Shown: positions 1 through 8,895, numbered from the stretch's first letter. The stretch: DNA of 64,000 nt from Paenibacillus hamazuiensis (GCF_023276405.1 NZ_JALRMO010000001.1:3410001-3474000); one strand, 5' to 3'. The notes: generated by a model from the letters alone, not told the origin. Numbers and translations: made by a program.

Positions 1-209
1 CGTTTTTTCGGCTCAAACGTTTTGCAGCAGGTAACGCGAGAGCTGGAAGCCGTATCCTGATGCACATCGTTAAAGTCTTCCCCGGCGAATTCTTCTGTAA
101 ATCCCGCATGCTGGTCGATCTCGATCATGATCTGGTCTGCGCCGCAGCGGTTCCCCTGCGCCCAATATTCGCAGTTGGCCACACTGCATTTCACCAATGG
201 CTTATCCAT
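1..209 (-). CDS. DUF1540 domain protein (partial, runs off the left edge)
   Basis: Reading the minus strand from the ATG at 209 gives a protein that starts MDKPLVKCSVANCEYWAQGN and continues with C-G-A and, further on, a C-C pair. The spacing C-x4-C-x-Y-W-x-x-G-N-x-C-x-A is the hallmark of DUF1540, a small cysteine-rich domain that is probably metal-binding and is frequent in sporulating Firmicutes. A GGGGTGATG element lies just before the start. At least 69 codons are visible and no stop is reached, so the C-terminus lies outside the window. The function is not known for the family. Confidence 0.8.
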   Translation of the reverse strand, partial: MDKPLVKCSVANCEYWAQGNRCGADQIMIEIDQHAGFTEEFAGEDFNDVHQDTASSSRVTCCKTFEPKK

Positions 210-252
210 GCTTCATCACCCCATTAACAATGTTCCCGTATCAGGGGGGCGA

Positions 253-1362
253 TTATTCTGCCACCTGCTGGCGATAAAGCACCAGAAACATCGCATGGGA
301 CCACAGCAGCGGAATCGCCGGATGCCCCCAACGTTTCATCCAACCCTCATACGCTGCTTGATCGGCATATTGCGAAGCCTGCTCCGGCAGTCGGCCCAGT
401 TCGTCAGATTGGTCCACAATCCAGTGGAGCGCCTTATCCGCTTCGTCCGTATTGCCGGTTTTCAGCTGCACCCAGCCGTGCCAAGCGGTGAGCAGCAGCC
501 ACTCCCCGCCGCCGTAATAGGTATCTCCGGCGTACCTGCGGATGCCGCCTCCCGGCCCTTGCAGCTCCGCTTTTATCATTTCTATCGTTCGTTTCATCGC
601 CGGTTCTTCCGGACCAAATATGGAAAAGGGCACGGCAAGCCAAAGCAAGCTGGCATCGACGCCGGTATTGCCTTGCATGAAGCCGCCCTGCCCGTCGTGG
701 CGAAAATTTTTCACAAAATGCCCGTCGTGAACCGCGTGCGCGAGCAGCAGCTTCCTGATGTCCTCGCATGTTTGCCCGAGATCGGGCCGGCCGAGCCATT
801 TTTCAGCTGCCTTAAGCCCTCCGTAAATGCAAGCAAGCGTTGACGGATGCAGGCTGTCGCCGTGTTCTTCCCAGCAGTCGAAATTCGGCATCATCCAAAA
901 AGCCTGCAAATAATCGGCCGTCGCTTCGATCGTTTCGCGGAATTTTTCAATCAATCGGTCGTTTCCGGTACGCCCGACATGTTCGGATAACCCCCAAAGC
1001 CATGTGCCGTAACCGTCAAGCTGAAAATGGCCCCATTCGGAATAATCCTCTCCTCCGCCCAAATGATACCTCGCGTTCAAATAATCGTTTTGCGGAATGA
1101 ACTGATGTTCGCGGTGTCTTTGCAAAAGCGTGCGGATTTGCTCCTTTTTCCCGCCGACTACCCGGTCCACCCATTCGTAAAACTTTAAGGCGCTGTCGTG
1201 TTCACCGGAGCAATCCATCGCATAAGCGATAAACGTGCCGTCCCGCAGCCAGGAGTAGCCATAGTGCAAAAACATCGGGCACGCGACATAACTTCCGCTC
1301 GGATGCTGGTTCAGCTTAATGATTTGAATGCTGCGCTCCACCAACTGCCGCAAACGATTCAT
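253..1362 (-). CDS. Glycoside hydrolase family 15-like (glucoamylase-type) catalytic domain protein
   Basis: The 369-residue protein matches the (alpha/alpha)6-barrel half of GH15 enzymes, which release glucose or similar units from the non-reducing ends of alpha-glucans. Visible signatures are YGYSWLRDGTF near residue 33, QLDGYGTWLWG in the middle, NFDCWEEHGD (the usual place of the general-acid Glu) and GRLPEQAS near the C-terminus (the usual place of the catalytic base). It lacks the N-terminal beta-sandwich domain found in longer bacterial GH15 proteins, and it has no signal peptide, so it probably acts in the cytoplasm. The RBS is GAGGGGGC just before the ATG. The DUF1540 gene follows 43 bp downstream on the same strand. 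The substrate cannot be told from sequence. Confidence 0.82.
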   Translation of the reverse strand: MNRLRQLVERSIQIIKLNQHPSGSYVACPMFLHYGYSWLRDGTFIAYAMDCSGEHDSALKFYEWVDRVVGGKKEQIRTLLQRHREHQFIPQNDYLNARYHLGGGEDYSEWGHFQLDGYGTWLWGLSEHVGRTGNDRLIEKFRETIEATADYLQAFWMMPNFDCWEEHGDSLHPSTLACIYGGLKAAEKWLGRPDLGQTCEDIRKLLLAHAVHDGHFVKNFRHDGQGGFMQGNTGVDASLLWLAVPFSIFGPEEPAMKRTIEMIKAELQGPGGGIRRYAGDTYYGGGEWLLLTAWHGWVQLKTGNTDEADKALHWIVDQSDELGRLPEQASQYADQAAYEGWMKRWGHPAIPLLWSHAMFLVLYRQQVAE

Positions 1363-1388
1363 GATTCCGCCCCCTCAATATAACCCCG

Positions 1389-1424
1389 TAAAAATGAAAA
1401 GAGACGCCTATGCTTAGCATCTCT
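1389..1424 (-). terminator. Rho-independent terminator after ypuI
   Basis: On the minus strand GAGATGC and GCGTCTC pair (one G-U pair) around a 9-nt loop and are followed by TTTTCATTTTT. It lies between the ypuI stop and the GH15 start. The plus-strand version has a C-A mismatch, which fits minus-strand use. Confidence 0.75.
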
Positions 1425-1456
1425 TTTTTAATCATTGTTGGCATGGGCACAGAGGA

Positions 1457-1957
1457 TTATACTTTCTCGCCCTGCATTCTTTTTTGCGTGATGTAGTCCG
1501 TTTCATAATAAGAGAGGTCTTCGCGAAGCTCTTCGAAAATTTTCGAAAGTTCTACAGTCAGGTTGCGCACATCGCGGGCCGGCTTCTTGCGGAAGCGGAT
1601 CGCATCCTGCCCGGTATAAGCGTAACGGCCGTCTTCGGAATAACATTCGTTTTTCGGATAAAAGAAATTGTTCACACAGCTGTGGTACACCTCATACAGC
1701 ACCTTTTCCGCATACTCGACATTGAAAGTCGGGCGGCGCAGGCTGACGCCCAGTTTCTCATAAGCGACCTCGCTGAATACGAGCAAATGCCGCGTATCCG
1801 AAAGATAACCCTTATAAAATTCTTCCATCGCTCCATCGTTTTCCGAGTTCAACTCTTGCAGCGAATGCTGGTTCAAAAACTGCTCCATTTTCGAAATGGC
1901 TTCTTTCAGCTTGGCTCTCGTCGTTTCGCAGACGTTTTTCACGTTATGCACAGCCAT
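1457..1957 (-). CDS. ypuI: YpuI family protein (DUF3907)
   Basis: The product is 166 residues, soluble and largely helical, and rich in charged residues. Its length and overall pattern (an N-terminal helix with FLNQHSL, then a central LRRPTFNVEYAEKVLYEVYH segment) match the YpuI/DUF3907 family of Bacillus and Paenibacillus, whose function is not established. The RBS is GGAGG before the ATG. It is transcribed away from the S8 protease gene on the other strand, so the 236 bp between them must hold both promoters. The family call is from recall of the B. subtilis protein rather than from a diagnostic catalytic motif. Confidence 0.7.
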   Translation of the reverse strand: MAVHNVKNVCETTRAKLKEAISKMEQFLNQHSLQELNSENDGAMEEFYKGYLSDTRHLLVFSEVAYEKLGVSLRRPTFNVEYAEKVLYEVYHSCVNNFFYPKNECYSEDGRYAYTGQDAIRFRKKPARDVRNLTVELSKIFEELREDLSYYETDYITQKRMQGEKV

Positions 1958-2193
1958 GTCGGTAAGACCTCCTCTGCCTCTTGAAAAACTTTTTTTATTA
2001 CCTTCATCCTACCACAAATTATTAGCAAAAGTAACTCCGTAAAAAAGATTAGACGATTGTGAATGTTTCGACGAATTCATTTGACCTTCATGTAAAACAC
2101 ATGCATGGAAAAAAGTGTGGCGATAAACATCAGCCGAAAAAGGGGATTCTATCCGTAAACGATTTACGGCTTTGCCGAAGGAGGCTTCAGCCT

Positions 2194-4053
2194 GTGAATA
2201 AAAGCAAATATGTTTGGACTTTCCTTGCCGTCCTTGCCGGAGGGGTGCTTCTTTTTCCGCGGGGGGAGCAGCAGATGAAACCCGAAACCGTAACCCCTGC
2301 GGCGGAGTTAAAGATGAAAGAAGCGACATTATCGCAGGACGTGGCTTTAACCGATGAATTGTGCCGCAACCAATGCAGCCTCAGCTTCCAAAATACGCTG
2401 TCGCATATCAAGGCGAACGCGGACGTGAAGTCCGCACTGCAGCAGCTTCAGCAGGAGCATCCTCATATGCAGCAGCTGATTTATTCCCGTGCCGGGCAGA
2501 CGCTGGACAAAGGCATATCGGTCGGAAAGCTGGACGAAGCGGTCAGCGCCAAGGTGCGCCCGTATATGGACTCTGCCAAATACAATGCCGATGTAGGCAC
2601 GGGCTTCAAATCACCGCCGGTTAACGTGCTGGATCACACCTATTTTGTCATCGGCGAACCGACCGGTGACGGCTCGTCGATCGTCGGGGTTGTGCAGCAG
2701 ACGATTTTGAAGGAAGTAACCGAACATCAGCGTAAAAACTTGCGCCTCATCCCCTATCCATCGGAAAACAGGTTCAATGTCAAATCGGTGGATGCCGATA
2801 CGCTTCGCGACCTTAAGGTCGATCATCCGGAGGACAACGAAGGAGCTAGCCATTACCACGCGAACGAAATCGTCGTCCGTTTCCGAAATACCCCATCGGA
2901 AGCGGATTTGACGAAAATTCAGACGGAAATCCGGGCGAGCGGTCACCGCAAGCTCGGCTACACGTATGTTTTCGATTCGGCCCATATGGAAGCGAAGCAG
3001 CTTATGGACTATTTCCGCAAATGGGATGTCGTTTATGCCGAACCGCATTTCCTTTATTTGACCAACGATTTGCCGCAGACGTCCGCCAATACGGACGATT
3101 CGGTTTTTGTGCCCAACGATGTTTTGTACAGCAGGTACCAATGGAATTTGCCTTTAATTGAAACGGAAAAAGGCTGGTCCTTGACCAAGGGTTCCCAGGA
3201 CGTCGTCGTGGCCGTGGTGGACACCGGAGTGGATTTGAACCACCCGGATTTGAAAGACCAGCTTGTATCGGGACTCAACGTCGTCTCTCCCGATTCGCCG
3301 CCGCAGGATGACGTAGGCCATGGAACCCACGTTTCCGGTGTCATCTCGGCGCTTGTTAACAACAATCTCGGCGTAGCCGGCATGAGCTGGTACAACCGCA
3401 TTATGCCGGTTAAAGTGCTTGATTCCAGCGGCGCGGGAAGCACCTATTCCGTCGCACAAGGCATCATTTGGGCAACGGACCACGGAGCCAAGGTGATCAA
3501 CATGAGCCTGGGCAACTATGCCGACGCACAGTTCCTGCACGATGCGATCCGCTATGCGTTTGACCGCGATGTGGTGCTGATCGCGGCAAGCGGCAACGAT
3601 AATACGGACAGGCCGGGTTACCCGGCGGCTTATCCGGAAGTATTTGCCGTAGCCGCCACCGATTCGCAAAAAAATAAAGCCAGCTTTTCCAACTATGGAG
3701 ACTACATCGATGTCGCTGCACCCGGCGTCAGCATCGCCAGCACGTTCCCGCATAATCAATATGCCGCGCTGTCCGGTACATCGATGGCAAGTCCGCACGT
3801 GACCGCCTTGGCGGCACTGATCCGTTCGGCGAATCCGCAGCTGAAAAACACGGAAGTAATGGACATTATGCGCCAAACCGCCCAGGATCTCGGGCCGCAG
3901 GGCAAAGATACGTATTACGGTTATGGGCTGATCGATGTCGTTAAGGCGCTGGAAAGCGCGAGCCAGAACAACTCGTCGCTGGCGAACTGGCCGCAGCAAA
4001 CGCAGCGTTTGTTGGAGAAAATCATCGGCCGGTATACGGGGGGGACCCCCTAA
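2194..4053 (+). CDS. Secreted subtilisin-like serine protease (peptidase S8)
   Basis: The protein is a 619-residue S8 protease. The start is GTG 2194, because AAGGAGG ends 9 bases before it and a hydrophobic export segment (VWTFLAVLAGGVLLF) follows at once; an upstream in-frame ATG at 2059 has no such context. Residues about 30-225 form a long pro-region that ends in a fervidolysin-type prodomain (NEIVVRFRNTPSEADL to VVYAEPHF). The catalytic triad is complete: D343 in VVDTGVD, H376 in GHGTH, S530 in GTSMASPH; the oxyanion Asn is N468 in SGND. It probably acts outside the cell or at the surface. The last codons and the TAA lie inside a GC-rich repeat header, so the native C-terminus may have been altered. 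Confidence 0.95.
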   Translation: MNKSKYVWTFLAVLAGGVLLFPRGEQQMKPETVTPAAELKMKEATLSQDVALTDELCRNQCSLSFQNTLSHIKANADVKSALQQLQQEHPHMQQLIYSRAGQTLDKGISVGKLDEAVSAKVRPYMDSAKYNADVGTGFKSPPVNVLDHTYFVIGEPTGDGSSIVGVVQQTILKEVTEHQRKNLRLIPYPSENRFNVKSVDADTLRDLKVDHPEDNEGASHYHANEIVVRFRNTPSEADLTKIQTEIRASGHRKLGYTYVFDSAHMEAKQLMDYFRKWDVVYAEPHFLYLTNDLPQTSANTDDSVFVPNDVLYSRYQWNLPLIETEKGWSLTKGSQDVVVAVVDTGVDLNHPDLKDQLVSGLNVVSPDSPPQDDVGHGTHVSGVISALVNNNLGVAGMSWYNRIMPVKVLDSSGAGSTYSVAQGIIWATDHGAKVINMSLGNYADAQFLHDAIRYAFDRDVVLIAASGNDNTDRPGYPAAYPEVFAVAATDSQKNKASFSNYGDYIDVAAPGVSIASTFPHNQYAALSGTSMASPHVTALAALIRSANPQLKNTEVMDIMRQTAQDLGPQGKDTYYGYGLIDVVKALESASQNNSSLANWPQQTQRLLEKIIGRYTGGTP

Positions 4054-4395
4054 ATCGGCGGGCTCCCCCTAAATTCCCCCACCGGGGGGACCCCAGGCGC
4101 TCGGGCGCCCTGGACCCGCCCGCAGGAGGGAGCGCTCGCTTCTAGTCCGCGTTTGTCGGGGCCTCGCTTCTTTCGAAGCTTTGGCTCCTCTACGCTTAAC
4201 TTTTCTGCATGGTCTAGTGAGCTCCTGTGTGCCTCTTGCTCGCGTCTGTCGGAGCCTTGCTTCTATTGAAGCATCGGCTCCTCTACGCTTAACTTTGTGC
4301 GATGGCTTGTTGAGCTCCTCTATGCCTCTTGCTCGCGTCTATCGGGGGCCTCGTTTCTTTCGAAGCTTTGGCTTTGACACTCTTAACCTCTTCCT
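4046..4395. repeat. Hairpin repeat array 1: GC-rich header plus two full and one partial ~93 bp units
   Basis: The motif CCCCCTAAAT occurs twice (4046 and 4065). It is followed by a CCCCC-ACC-GGGGG hairpin and a CCAGGCGC/GCGCCCTGG hairpin, then the joint CGCTCGCTTCTAGTCCGCG. Unit 1 is 4148-4240, unit 2 is 4241-4333 (93 bp each), and unit 3 starts at 4334 and stops after TCTTAAC near 4390. Each unit reads CGCGTyTGTC, a hairpin (outer GGGGCC/GGCTCC, inner GCTTC/GAAGC), ACGCTTAAC, and then a spacer ending GTGCCTC. The same header and framework occur at 30.7-31.5 kb. Plus-strand open frames here are chance products. Confidence 0.85.
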
Positions 4396-4413
4396 CTTTG
4401 AGGAAGAGGTACC

Positions 4414-4460
4414 ACCGAAAAAAGCCAACAACCGATTAGAGGTTGTTGGCTTTTTTCGGT
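4414..4460 (-). terminator. Strong bidirectional terminator downstream of rnpB
   Basis: AAAAAAGCCAACAACC and GGTTGTTGGCTTTTTT form a perfect 16-bp stem around GATTAGA, with A and T tracts on both sides, so it can stop rnpB transcripts and any transcription coming through the protease and repeat. Two further hairpins flank it: CCTCTTCC/GGAAGAGG at 4387-4409 and GTGCGTGTT/AACACGCAC at 4459-4480. Confidence 0.85.
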
Positions 4461-4495
4461 GCGTGTTCTAAAACACGCACAAAGTGCTTGGTTGT

Positions 4496-4898
4496 GAGAA
4501 GTTTGCCGTAAGCCGGGTTCTGTACTTCCAGTGGTCATAACGGGTACCACCCTCCCACCGTTGAAGCGACAATCATCTATCTAGGCGAACCATTGCTGAT
4601 CCGCTCAAGCGACCAACCCGAACGCGCCCCGGGCAGAGGCTGCCGCTTGATGCGGCTGCGTTCCATTAGGTCTTGCTCCAGATGGGGTTTACCAGGACAT
4701 ATGTCACCATACCTCCTCGTGGTCTCTTACACCACGGTTCCACCCTTGCCTGTACGCCATGCAGCGCCATCGGCGGTCCATTTCTGTGGCACTATCCTTC
4801 AGCTCGCGCTGACTGGACGTTATCCAGCATCCTGCCCTATGGAGCCCGGACTTTCCTCTCGCGGTGTCACCCGCCAGCGATTGTCTGTCAAACTTCTC
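4496..4898 (-). ncRNA. rnpB: RNase P RNA, Bacillus (B) type
   Basis: This is the catalytic RNA of RNase P, which matures the 5' ends of tRNAs. On the minus strand the 5' end GAGAAGTTTG (4898-4889) pairs with the 3' end CAAACTTCTC (4505-4496) as helix P1. Between them are the universal GAGGAAAGTCCGGGCTCC element, the GATGCTGGATAACGTCCAG segment and the 3' ACAGAACCCGGCTTACGGC element. The length of about 403 nt is normal for a B-type RNA. The ends are placed by the P1 helix and may differ by a few bases. Protein-like open frames across this region are not genes. Confidence 0.95.
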
Positions 4899-4911
4899 AT
4901 TCGCAAAAGCC

Positions 4912-4940
4912 AGTATATCAGGACTGGCGGCAAAACACAA
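4912..4940 (-). promoter_or_regulatory. Sigma-A type promoter of rnpB
   Basis: On the minus strand TTGTGT (4940-4935) and TATACT (4917-4912) are separated by exactly 17 bp, and the mature RNase P RNA 5' end lies 14 bases after the -10 box. It sits just inside the end of the yqfO gene region, so rnpB has its own start. Confidence 0.7.
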
Positions 4941-4964
4941 CAGCAAATGCTTCCTCGCTTGCCT

Positions 4965-6080
4965 TTACAAGAACTGGAACGGTTCCGTATTTACCTGCGA
5001 CGGGATAACCGCTGTTTTGTACTTTTGCTCGGCGAGCTGTTTCTGTAAATAATCGGCAACGCTGGCTTTCATGATTTTTTCAATATTGTGGCCGGGATCG
5101 ATCAGCGCAAGTCCCGCAGCAAGTGCATCGTGTGCGGTATGATAATCGATATCGCCTGTGACAAGCACATCAGCGCCGGCAAACAGCGCATGCCGCACAT
5201 AGCGGCTGCCGGAACCGCCCAATACGGCGACTTTTTTCACCGGACGGTTCAAATCTCCGACCACTCGGGCGGCAGGGACGTCAAATGCGGCTTTGACGCG
5301 TTCCGTCAGCTCGCGCAAAGTGACCGGCTCACCCAGCTTGCCGACGCGGCCCAGACCGAAAGTACGGCCGTTCAGGTCCATGGGGTACAAGTCGTAGGCG
5401 ACTTCTTCATACGGATGCGCCTTCAGCATCGCTTGAACCACTTTGCGCTCGATGCCGGACGGTACGACCGTTTCCAAACGGACTTCGTTCACTTTTTCCA
5501 GCTTGCCCGGCTTGCCGATATACGGATCCGTTCCTTCCTGCGGCAAAAACGTTCCTGTCCCTTCAATGTTGAAACTGCAGTGGCTGTAATGTCCGATCCA
5601 TCCGGCTCCGGACGCAAACAAAGCTTGCTGCAGCTTTTCGTGATGATCCTCCGGAACGAACACAACCAGCTTTTTCAGCTTCTCCGTATGTACGGCTTCG
5701 AGGTGGGTTAGTCCTTTTAAACCTAAAGCTTCGGCCATTAAGTCATTGATTCCGCCGTCCGCAACGTCCAGATTCGTATGGGCGATGTATACCGCGATAT
5801 CGTGTTTGATCAGCTTCTCGTACAGCTTGCCGGCGGGAGTATCCGTTTGCAGATGCGCAAGCGGCCGGAAGATGATCGCATGGTGGGCGATGATCAGGCC
5901 CGCCTGCTCGCGAATCGCTTCGTCCACAACTTCCTCCGTCACGTCGAGGGCGACCAGCACCTTATTGATATCCTTTTGCAGCGTACCGAGCTGAAGCCCG
6001 ATTTTATCGTCCGGTACCGCATAATGTTTCGGAGCGAGCCGCTCCATTATTTGAATAACGGTTTGTCCTTTTGCAAACAA
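4965..6080 (-). CDS. yqfO: Nif3-like dinuclear metal centre protein YqfO
   Basis: This is a 371-residue Nif3/YqfO family protein. These form hexameric rings with two metal ions per subunit; the cellular role is unsettled. The metal-site signatures are IIAHHAIIFRPL near residue 65 and ADVLVTGDIDYHTAHDA near residue 320, with HTNLD between them. The central part (about 130-230, including AHPYEEVAYDLYPM) is the PII/CutA-like insertion typical of the longer Firmicute form. The start is TTG 6080, with GGGAGG 7 bases upstream, and it overlaps the end of trmK by 34 bp, so the two are translated from one message. rnpB follows downstream with its own promoter. Confidence 0.92.
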   Translation of the reverse strand: MFAKGQTVIQIMERLAPKHYAVPDDKIGLQLGTLQKDINKVLVALDVTEEVVDEAIREQAGLIIAHHAIIFRPLAHLQTDTPAGKLYEKLIKHDIAVYIAHTNLDVADGGINDLMAEALGLKGLTHLEAVHTEKLKKLVVFVPEDHHEKLQQALFASGAGWIGHYSHCSFNIEGTGTFLPQEGTDPYIGKPGKLEKVNEVRLETVVPSGIERKVVQAMLKAHPYEEVAYDLYPMDLNGRTFGLGRVGKLGEPVTLRELTERVKAAFDVPAARVVGDLNRPVKKVAVLGGSGSRYVRHALFAGADVLVTGDIDYHTAHDALAAGLALIDPGHNIEKIMKASVADYLQKQLAEQKYKTAVIPSQVNTEPFQFL

Positions 6081-6814
6081 CGGAGCACCTCCCTGATTTC
6101 GTTCATCTCTTCTCTCAGCTCATGTTCTTTTTCGCGGGATGCCGGCAAATTCGATTTGCCGAGCTGCCGGCAAATCATCTCCATTTTGTCCAGTTCCAGC
6201 TCCCATTTTTTAAACCAAACGTCCACGGGGCGTTCCACCAGATAAGGCCCCATTTTCACGAGCCTGCGCCGCGACAAACGTACGCCTCCAATCATTCTCG
6301 GCTCATACAATCGATCGTTCGAAACGACTGCGGCTTTTTCCGGAACGGCGCATAAAATCTCGTAAATTTTCCCGTCTTCCTCCAGAATGTGCTCTTCCGT
6401 CAAGGACCAATGGTTGGCGATAAGCCATTCTCTGACTTGATCCTCACCAACGTTCGGCTGCAAAATCAGCCTATTAACGGAAAATAACTTGGAACGGCCC
6501 GCTTCCAATATGGAGGCGATCAAGCTCCCGCCCATCCCGGCGATCGTCACCACACCGACCTCGCCCTCGCTAACGACCTGCAGCCCGTTGCCGAGGCGCG
6601 CCTCCACAACATGCCTTACGCCCGCTTCATGGATTTGCTTGTCTGCCGCATGAAACGGGCCTTCGTTTACTTCGCCGGCTATGCCGAACGCGATGATCCC
6701 CCGCTCGGCCAAATAAGTTGGCAGCAGCGCATGATCCGACCCGATATCCGCGATCCGGCTTCCCGGCGGGACGAGATCGGCGATCGTTTGCAGCCGCTTT
6801 GACAATTTGATCAT
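6047..6814 (-). CDS. trmK: tRNA (adenine-22 N1)-methyltransferase TrmK
   Basis: TrmK uses S-adenosylmethionine to methylate N1 of adenine 22 in certain tRNAs. The 255-residue product begins MIKLSKRLQTIADLVPPGSR and has the AdoMet motifs ADIGSDHALLPTYLA and VTIAGMGGSLIASIL, followed by LILQPNVGEDQVREWL, all typical of the family. The C-terminal third is a predicted coiled coil, also family-typical. The ATG at 6814 overlaps the TAA of the upstream membrane protein (TAATG), and this start matches the usual N-terminus better than the GTG 12 bases earlier. It sits between sigA and yqfO, as in Bacillus. Confidence 0.93.
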   Translation of the reverse strand: MIKLSKRLQTIADLVPPGSRIADIGSDHALLPTYLAERGIIAFGIAGEVNEGPFHAADKQIHEAGVRHVVEARLGNGLQVVSEGEVGVVTIAGMGGSLIASILEAGRSKLFSVNRLILQPNVGEDQVREWLIANHWSLTEEHILEEDGKIYEILCAVPEKAAVVSNDRLYEPRMIGGVRLSRRRLVKMGPYLVERPVDVWFKKWELELDKMEMICRQLGKSNLPASREKEHELREEMNEIREVLRCLQKDKPLFK

Positions 6815-7647
6815 TAAACAACCCACTCAGTCCATTTTTTTCGTAACGAGAACAATAAGATGCCCGCAAGTATTATTTTACCCATGAGCGACAGCTGTAT
6901 CAATTCTTGCCCCAAAGCCGCCGGGTACATCAAACCGTATAATTCCGGCATGAACCAGACGATACAGCTCAAGAGCAGAAATACGATGCCCGTCTGCTTG
7001 CTTTTTTGCTGAATGAGCCAGCCGATCCACGCAAAGAGGAAGCTCAGCGGAACCCAACTCAGCTGGAGCGCGCCCCAGCCCGCCCCGTCCAGCCGATGAT
7101 GCAGCAGCCAGCCGTAAGCGAAGACAAGGCCGACCCAGCCGCAAAGCTGGAAGATGGCAAGTCTTGCGGCAAGACCGGAAGCAACCCAAACGATGCTGCA
7201 AAACGTTACATATAAAACCGTCATCGTTGGAGTGTTCAAACCTCGTTCTTTAAGCAAAAATAACCCGATAAACAGCAGAAACAAAGAGGCGACGCCGAAC
7301 ATCGCATATGCGATAAGCGGTGTTTTCTCGCGGTTTAACGCACCTATAATATAACATACGACAAGAAAAACGATCGATATCCCCATTTGCAATGGAAAAT
7401 CAAAAGAGTTAAAATTGAGAGCAGTAAAGGAAATAACAGCCATTAATCCAAAAATAATCATCCATATTTTCCAGTTACTGTTTTTGATGGAGGCTGGGGA
7501 TATGCCGAACATGCCGCCGTCGATCGGCTTTTCCGAACGGTCCTCCAAATACAAATTCAGCAAAAAATCGCAATAATGCTCGGGGAGCAGCTTGCTTCTT
7601 CGCCAGTGCTCGATTTCCCGGATTAAAATTTTCCTTTTCTCATCCAT
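6814..7647 (-). CDS. Multi-pass membrane protein between sigA and trmK, unknown function
   Basis: The product is 277 residues. The first ~45 (MDEKRKILIREIEHWRRSK and on) are charged and probably cytoplasmic; the rest holds about eight hydrophobic helices. The N-terminal segment, with HYCDFLLNLY, resembles the short cytoplasmic heads of DUF2157-type membrane proteins, but I would not assign it further. The start ATG 7647 is preceded by GAGGTGA with 8 bases of spacing. It is translationally coupled to trmK by a TAATG overlap. No catalytic residues are recognisable. Confidence 0.75.
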   Translation of the reverse strand: MDEKRKILIREIEHWRRSKLLPEHYCDFLLNLYLEDRSEKPIDGGMFGISPASIKNSNWKIWMIIFGLMAVISFTALNFNSFDFPLQMGISIVFLVVCYIIGALNREKTPLIAYAMFGVASLFLLFIGLFLLKERGLNTPTMTVLYVTFCSIVWVASGLAARLAIFQLCGWVGLVFAYGWLLHHRLDGAGWGALQLSWVPLSFLFAWIGWLIQQKSKQTGIVFLLLSCIVWFMPELYGLMYPAALGQELIQLSLMGKIILAGILLFSLRKKWTEWVV

Positions 7648-7719
7648 TCTATGGTTCACCTCAAGGTCGAAATGCAAATATATTTTCCAGTTTATAAGGT
7701 TTATCGGCCCCGGTGAAAC

Positions 7720-7758
7720 AAAAAATTAGACCTATCTGCAGATTAACGCAGAAAGGTC
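7720..7758 (-). terminator. Terminator after sigA
   Basis: On the minus strand GACCTTTCTGC and GCAGATAGGTC pair with a single mismatch around an 8-nt loop and are followed by TAATTTTTTG. It separates the dnaG-sigA transcript from the downstream membrane protein/trmK/yqfO set. Confidence 0.75.
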
Positions 7759-7776
7759 ACGGAAGTACAAGCTTTT

Positions 7777-8895
7777 TTATTCTAAAAAGTCTTTCAGCCG
7801 TTTGCTCCGGCTCGGATGTCTAAGCTTTCGAAGCGCCTTCGCTTCGATCTGGCGAATCCGCTCGCGCGTAACCCCGAACACTTTGCCTACTTCCTCCAGC
7901 GTTCGCGTACGGCCGTCATCAAGGCCAAAACGAAGCCGCAGCACGTTTTCCTCACGTTCGGTAAGCGTATCGAGCACATCCTCCAGCTGCTCCTTGAGCA
8001 GCTCATAGGCAGCCGCATCGGCAGGGGCGAGCGCCTCCTGGTCCTCGATAAAATCCCCCAAATGCGAATCGTCTTCTTCTCCGATCGGCGTTTCGAGCGA
8101 AACCGGCTCCTGCGCGATCTTCATGATCTCTCTGACTTTGTCCGTGCTCAGGTCCATTTCCTTGGCGATCTCTTCCGGCGTCGGCTCGCGTCCAAGCTCC
8201 TGCAGCAGCTGGCGGGAGACGCGAATAAGCTTATTGATCGTTTCCACCATATGTACCGGAATCCGGATCGTTCTTGCCTGGTCGGCAATCGCGCGGGTTA
8301 TGGCCTGACGAATCCACCATGTGGCGTACGTACTGAATTTGAAGCCCTTCATATGGTCGAATTTCTCGACCGCCTTGATCAGACCCATGTTACCTTCCTG
8401 GATCAGATCGAGGAACAGCATTCCCCGGCCTACGTATCTCTTTGCAATGCTGACAACCAAACGAAGATTTGCCTCCGCCAGCCGGCGTTTGGCCTCTTCG
8501 TCCCCCTTTTCGATTCGCTTCGCCAAATCGATTTCCTCATCCGCGGAGAGCAGCGGAACCCGGCCGATTTCCTTTAAATACATGCGGACAGGATCGTTGA
8601 TTTTAATGCCGGGCGGGAGCGACAGATCATCGTCGAAGTTGAATTCGTCGTGCTCCTGATCGCCTCCGAGCACAGGATCCTCGTCATCGGATTCGTTCCC
8701 CACATCGATGCCGAGCTCCGAGAGCTGCTCGAAAAATTCATCAATTTGTTCGGGATCCTGATCGAACGGCGCCAATTTCTCCATGATGTCTTTGTATGTC
8801 AGGGACGAGCGCTTCTTTCCTTGCTCGATCAGTTGCTCCTTGACCTGCTCCAGGGTCAATTCCGTCTCTATTTCTGTGCGCTGATCGTTCGCCAT
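7777..8895 (-). CDS. sigA: Primary (housekeeping) RNA polymerase sigma factor SigA/RpoD
   Basis: The protein has 372 residues, the usual length for a Gram-positive SigA. Region 1.1 is at the N-terminus, followed by a short acidic stretch ([15 protein letters not shown]). Region 1.2 starts near [11 protein letters not shown]. Region 2 carries [16 protein letters not shown] and [20 protein letters not shown] (-10 recognition and core binding). Region 4 ends with the helix-turn-helix [20 protein letters not shown] that reads the -35 box. It follows dnaG by 45 bp, the classic macromolecular-synthesis order. The RBS GGAGGGAG precedes the ATG. Confidence 0.98.
   Translation of the reverse strand: MANDQRTEIETELTLEQVKEQLIEQGKKRSSLTYKDIMEKLAPFDQDPEQIDEFFEQLSELGIDVGNESDDEDPVLGGDQEHDEFNFDDDLSLPPGIKINDPVRMYLKEIGRVPLLSADEEIDLAKRIEKGDEEAKRRLAEANLRLVVSIAKRYVGRGMLFLDLIQEGNMGLIKAVEKFDHMKGFKFSTYATWWIRQAITRAIADQARTIRIPVHMVETINKLIRVSRQLLQELGREPTPEEIAKEMDLSTDKVREIMKIAQEPVSLETPIGEEDDSHLGDFIEDQEALAPADAAAYELLKEQLEDVLDTLTEREENVLRLRFGLDDGRTRTLEEVGKVFGVTRERIRQIEAKALRKLRHPSRSKRLKDFLE

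Noticed and set aside
2059-2193. Longer N-terminus for the S8 protease from ATG 2059
   Set aside because: The extra 45 residues are polar and would put the export signal inside the protein; GTG 2194 has an ideal RBS.
4593-5052. Open frames on the plus strand over 4.6-5.05 kb
   Set aside because: They lie across the RNase P RNA gene and the end of yqfO and have no protein-family character.
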